Both the position numbers and the translations under genes were made by a program. Shown here one piece after another: positions 59,973-64,000 of a stretch of DNA of 64,000 bases. Origin of the DNA: Voacanga thouarsii (lineage: Eukaryota > Streptophyta > Magnoliopsida > Gentianales > Apocynaceae); NCBI GenBank assembly GCA_026120185.1, contig JANUWF010001729.1, positions 248,001 through 312,000 of the forward strand. Direction: 5' to 3'. Every line of letters begins with the position of its first letter. Positions within the stretch are counted from its first letter, which is position 1. The notes below the pieces were generated by a model, which had not been told where the DNA came from, searched no databases, and worked only from the letters and a program-made list of their open reading frames with translations.

Positions 59973-61529
59973 CTTTCGGCCATAGGTGCTTGGAGTAAGG
60001 TAGAGATGTTGTCCTAAGAGAGACATGATAGGAGTATCTTAATCCTACTCTTTTGCCCTACACAAAATTCCTAAAGGGAATTCATTTCCTCTTGATCCTT
60101 AACTTTTCCTATTTGTCAATTCATTAGTTTGTTCAATTTGTTTAAGCCAATTTTATTCTAGAAAAATTCCAGCAATGTGTTGTGGCTTTGAAGGTTCAAA
60201 ATGTCTCAGTAAAAGACATCCTATGGACCGAAACCATGGAAGAGGGGGAAATGATTTCAAGTGAATTAAATCTCCCTAGTGAACTTTCTAAAACTTCACA
60301 CTAGCTAGGTTCATTTTCCTTCATGCATATAACTGAAATTTTTTCCAGCTTGTGCCTTCAAGGTGTCGGAATTCTTAGCCATTATTCCCTCCTAAATGCT
60401 GCCAGAAAATGGCCCTTTTGATAAGCTTGAAACCAGAATGTTTCTGGCCATTTTCGGACTGCACAAATGCTGTGCAAAACCAGAGAAATTTCTGGTTGAA
60501 TTCGCAGCTTTGGAGGTCCGAAACCAAGCTGTTTTCTTTCAATTTTTGTTCAGCATCTTAGCCACATTTTTCATCCATAAAGAAGGCTGGAAACTAGCCT
60601 TGAAAGAACTCTGAAATCCACTTCAAACACTTTGCAAGCTGACTGGAAAGTGGCAACCGAAAACAGTCCAGAAATTCTAGCCTTGCGAAAATCCTGTTCA
60701 GGAAAAATTTCCAGCTTGTCACCTTATTCAACCCTAGCCAAAACTCCTCCAATTTTCTGTGCAGTCTTCCCTTAAACAGCCATGAAGTGAACTTCATTGT
60801 CTTCCCCAACCTTCTGCATGAAAATCCAATCATGGCTGCCCAAAAAGATTTCCAAAAAAATTGCTGCAATCATGCTTGATTAGTTACCAAATTTCCAGCC
60901 ACTATAATTTAACAACCTTCCATAAAATATCCCTCAAACAACCAGACCTTCCCTTCACCATTATACTCCTTATTTTCAGCCACCCTTAGCCTCCTTCAAC
61001 CAGCTTTCATCCAGCTGAAACTCTGGTCAACAATTCAGCCATGGCAGCTTTCCAAAAGCTCTCCAATAATCAAAGATATTCTTGTATATTTAGTTTCCAA
61101 ATTTGCTTCCCAAAATATTCTTCAAGGATTTCAACAACTAGCCTTTTATTTTCCCTTCCAAAACCATACAAACAAATCGGCAGCCCTAATCTCTTCAGAA
61201 ATTCAGCCAGCCTTGAACAAAACCTATCTACTCTCTTCAACCTTCAAGAACATATAGTACACCAAGAACACCTACTCCTTCCTTTTTGGCTAATACCACT
61301 CCAAATCACTCCAAACATCTTCTAAAAATTCCAGATTTCATCTATTCACTACTGTGAGTCCATCCACACCATTTTTAACATCAAACTCCCAAATCTAACT
61401 TGCTCTTTTGGATAAAAAACCAGATGTTTTGTGAAGGTTCAAGAACACCTTCAAGGTAGGGTTGTTCTAACAACTTCATCTTCTCTAATCTTGACCTCTA
61501 GTGAATATGTATATGAATAAACATGCTAA

Positions 61530-61533
<4 letters not shown>

Positions 61534-61567
<34 letters not shown>
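61534..61567. repeat. (TC)n microsatellite in LTR F
   Basis: Uninterrupted TC dinucleotide run. Confidence 0.9.
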
Positions 61568-61570
<3 letters not shown>

Positions 61571-63902
61571 CCGAATGGCTTCTTCTCCAATGGTCATGCT
61601 TTCTCCATCTTTCTTGGACGGATCTAGTCATCTAGGAGTTGAGATTCATTCGAAACTCCTTCAAGGTTTTCATCAATCAAGTAAGTCTTTTTAACCCTTC
61701 TTTTAAATTCTAGATTCATGTCTCTAGGATGATGTTAGAGAAGATGAATCATGAATGGGGTTTGAGTATATATTGTTGTGATGAGCTGAGATTGAAGTAT
61801 GAATATATGTGTGAATATGTTGGAGATGGGATTTATGCATGGATGGGTTATCTTGGTTGATTGTATGATGTTTTGAGGTTTAATGCATGTCTCCATGATC
61901 AAGTATGCTAGAGATTATGTCATCTATGATGAATAGGATTTATATTCTTGTGTGATTATTAAAGCCATGATTATATTTATGCTAGTAAAGGTTAGATCAT
62001 GCCTTAGTAAATTTAGATCTATGTTTATATGCATGATTTGGATGAGTTGATGAATTGAAGGATTGTATATGTTCATGATTGCGGTTAGCCATAGAAATAT
62101 GATCGTGACCTAGTTGTCCCTAAGCTAGTTTTTATTTCATGAATAAAATATTTCATAATATGCTTTTGCTAGTAATTTCGAAAAAAACCCTAGGAGGGGT
62201 AGATTTGGATTATTATATATAATAAGGATATTTTAGTTAAATAAATAATAGCTTTTGCTAGAAAAATAAAATATATATATGTGGATATTTTATAAAATAA
62301 TGAAATCAACTAAAGCCTTTTATGGAAATAATCATAATTAGTAAAATATTTATTACTGAAAATTTAATTACTATCTTTTAATCAAAACCCATTAAAAATT
62401 TATTTATTATTTTTCAAGCAAGACTCATTAAATTTATTTTCAACTAATTTTAGGTATCAATTATTTTCTAACAACTAAATTATTAATAAATCATTATTTT
62501 ACCTAATACCACCTAGGACTCTTCATCAAATGAGCTCTAAATATTTCTTAGCAAGATTTAAACCATCAACTTATTAGTACATATTTCTCAAAACCTTAAT
62601 TATTTTAAATATCAAATTAGGCTTAGCTTATATACCTATTTATTTATTGCTTAGCCTTAAAGCTTGGGACACTAGGATCATGGTAGTAGTGAGTTTGAGT
62701 TGTTTTAAATTGAGAAAGTGGATTTTGGCTTGTGTTTGATTGTGGTTTGTATTTGCGCATGCGGCGTTAGGTCAGCTGTTGGAGACCTTTTATTGTGAGC
62801 AAGAATCAGGTAAGCTCCTGCATAAAACCTAATTGATGTAAAATGTTTATTATGGCAAGCCAAATATAGGGTGCATGGACACTCATTTCTGTAAGGCAAT
62901 TGAGGATTGGCTCATTTCTTATTTTAGTCAAAAAAATTATTCGAAAATCCATAAGAAGATTTACTCAACCTCAAAATTCTTTCCAAAACTGATTTTGACA
63001 AAGACTTTGGAGACCCTTAATTGCCATTTTCATGTGGAACTATGGTTTATTCATTTTCCTAAGTGGGTTACGTTACGTTGAGTACTCAAGAAGGGTGGAC
63101 TGCTAGGACTAGTCTTTGAAGGGTTAGGGTTAGTCTCTCAGTAGGTGGCCACCTCTAAGGGGTGAGTCCTTCCCGAATAAGATGTCAGTCCAGTAGGTCG
63201 TGTCGGTCCGAGCTAGCAATTGTTTACTTTTCAGTCAAGTGACTGTGTTTTGCCGGAATGGACACCCAGTTATTGATTGGGGATAGAGAAGGAGGAGTAT
63301 CTTGCCCGGTAGGCCAATCACCTACCTTTTTTGTCAGTTTGCACAAAGTGTCGGTATTCTGATCGGTTATGGGGCCTAACGTGTGCTAACCCATGATCAT
63401 TTCTTTTGAGTGGTTAATTTTATGGATTATGTATCGTTGGAAATCTAAAACACCACTCTTGCTCTTGACTAATTTTTATTGCTTGCCAGTATTTCTCTTA
63501 TAAAGGTTTTATACTTTGCATTCACGAACTATTACCATTAGACAATCAAAGCACACACGGACTTACTGAGATTTCTGCCCATCACCTTTTTTACCATGAT
63601 TTCAGGTCGATCCTGCCATGGGGATGAGTAGCTAGTGTTATCTACCTTGGAAGAGAATGTTGTCATTTATTTTTATGTGTTGCTTTGGGGAGTTGAGAGT
63701 GGTTAATTTTACTTATGGATTTTATTTTGGGAATTCATTGATTTACTTTTAGATTTATTCTTGGGATGTAATAAATTTTAAGTTAATGTATTATTTTTAT
63801 TCCGCAATTTTATTTGTGTGACATAGTTATAAAGTCCCCTTGTTCTTCCGATGGTGTGACATCCCTCAGCCTTGGCGGGCCTAGGTAGTAGGGTGTTACA
63901 AA

Positions 63903-63914
63903 TGGTATCAGAGC
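63903..63914 (+). promoter_or_regulatory. F primer binding site (tRNA-iMet)
   Basis: TGGTATCAGAGC begins two bases after the LTR end. Confidence 0.85.
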
Positions 63915-64000
63915 GTAGGTTATAGGCAAATATTGATTATATATATTCCATTTATTTAAGTTTAAAATCTTTATCTAATTTATGTTGTTTATATTGTAGG
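63915..64000 (+). other. Start of F internal leader
   Basis: The first 86 bases after the primer site; A/T-rich, nothing coding is seen. Confidence 0.4.

Larger units (their letters stand above)
59623..63900 (+). repeat. Chromovirus F 5' LTR (about 4.3 kb)
   Basis: It begins TGTGAAACCCCAG and ends GTAGGGTGTTACA, followed by a tRNA-iMet primer site. The ends match the Tekay/Del pattern and LTR E. It includes a short tRNA-derived insertion (59864-59972), a (TC)n run (61534-61567) and a tract rich in 'ttccagc' words (60150-61330). Open readings at 60396-60614, 61041-61325 and 62875-63081 have no recognisable homology. The element body is outside the window. Confidence 0.75.

Noticed and set aside
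60396..60869. Possible host exon readings on both strands in LTR F
   Set aside because: No recognisable protein and both strands are open; it lies inside an LTR with clear ends.

Overview
The window is plant nuclear DNA, AT-rich and built almost wholly of long-terminal-repeat (LTR) retrotransposons nested in one another. I see no intact host gene. The evidence for a flowering plant is the set of families present: Ty1/copia elements primed by initiator tRNA-Met, Ty3/gypsy elements with an Athila/Tat-type tRNA-Asp primer site and a post-pol 'plant transposon protein' ORF, and chromovirus (Tekay/Del-like) elements with LTRs over 4 kb. I cannot name the species. Names G1-G5, A-F and S below are my own labels.

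Layout. 1-5473: two gypsy 3' ends facing each other (G4 on +, 1-1144; G1 on -, 1285-5473), G1 carrying a decayed post-pol ORF. 5474-6103: piece of an A-family copia LTR. 6104-10261: a rotted gypsy element that goes from gag and protease straight to the pol tail. 10262-32063: gypsy G2 (+), whose post-pol ORF is split by gypsy G3 (-, 10406-26773, TSD accat/actat). Copia A (12297-22116, TSD cacat/catat) sits at the internal/3'-LTR junction of G3. The G2 3' LTR (29005-32063) holds a solo A-family LTR with a perfect GTTGG duplication. 32064-43560: a SIRE-like copia (S) with RNase H and an envelope-like/post-pol ORF, split by copia B (-, 33571-40503), a duplicated piece of S, and a solo B LTR, all with TATAA duplications. 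43561-48480: chromovirus E (-), a 4.1-kb LTR and the pol C-terminus. 48481-49792: SIRE-like LTR D (-). 49793-57537: copia C (+), sister of A. 57538-63900: chromovirus LTR fragment, gypsy LTR start (G5), and a 4.3-kb chromovirus LTR (F) with its tRNA-Met primer site at the right edge; the body of F lies outside.

Nothing here can make a working element: every gag-pol has stops, frameshifts or lost catalytic residues. The interest lies in non-coding architecture: a six-hairpin array in the copia LTR whose stems hold while loops change; a hairpin beside the gypsy polypurine tract with one compensatory pair; repeated leader hairpins; a CpG-rich CGCCGG module shared by unrelated copia leaders and gypsy LTRs; a mosaic LTR; a tandem duplication that captured an insertion site; and a short tRNA-derived insertion in a chromovirus LTR. 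All comparisons were made by eye.
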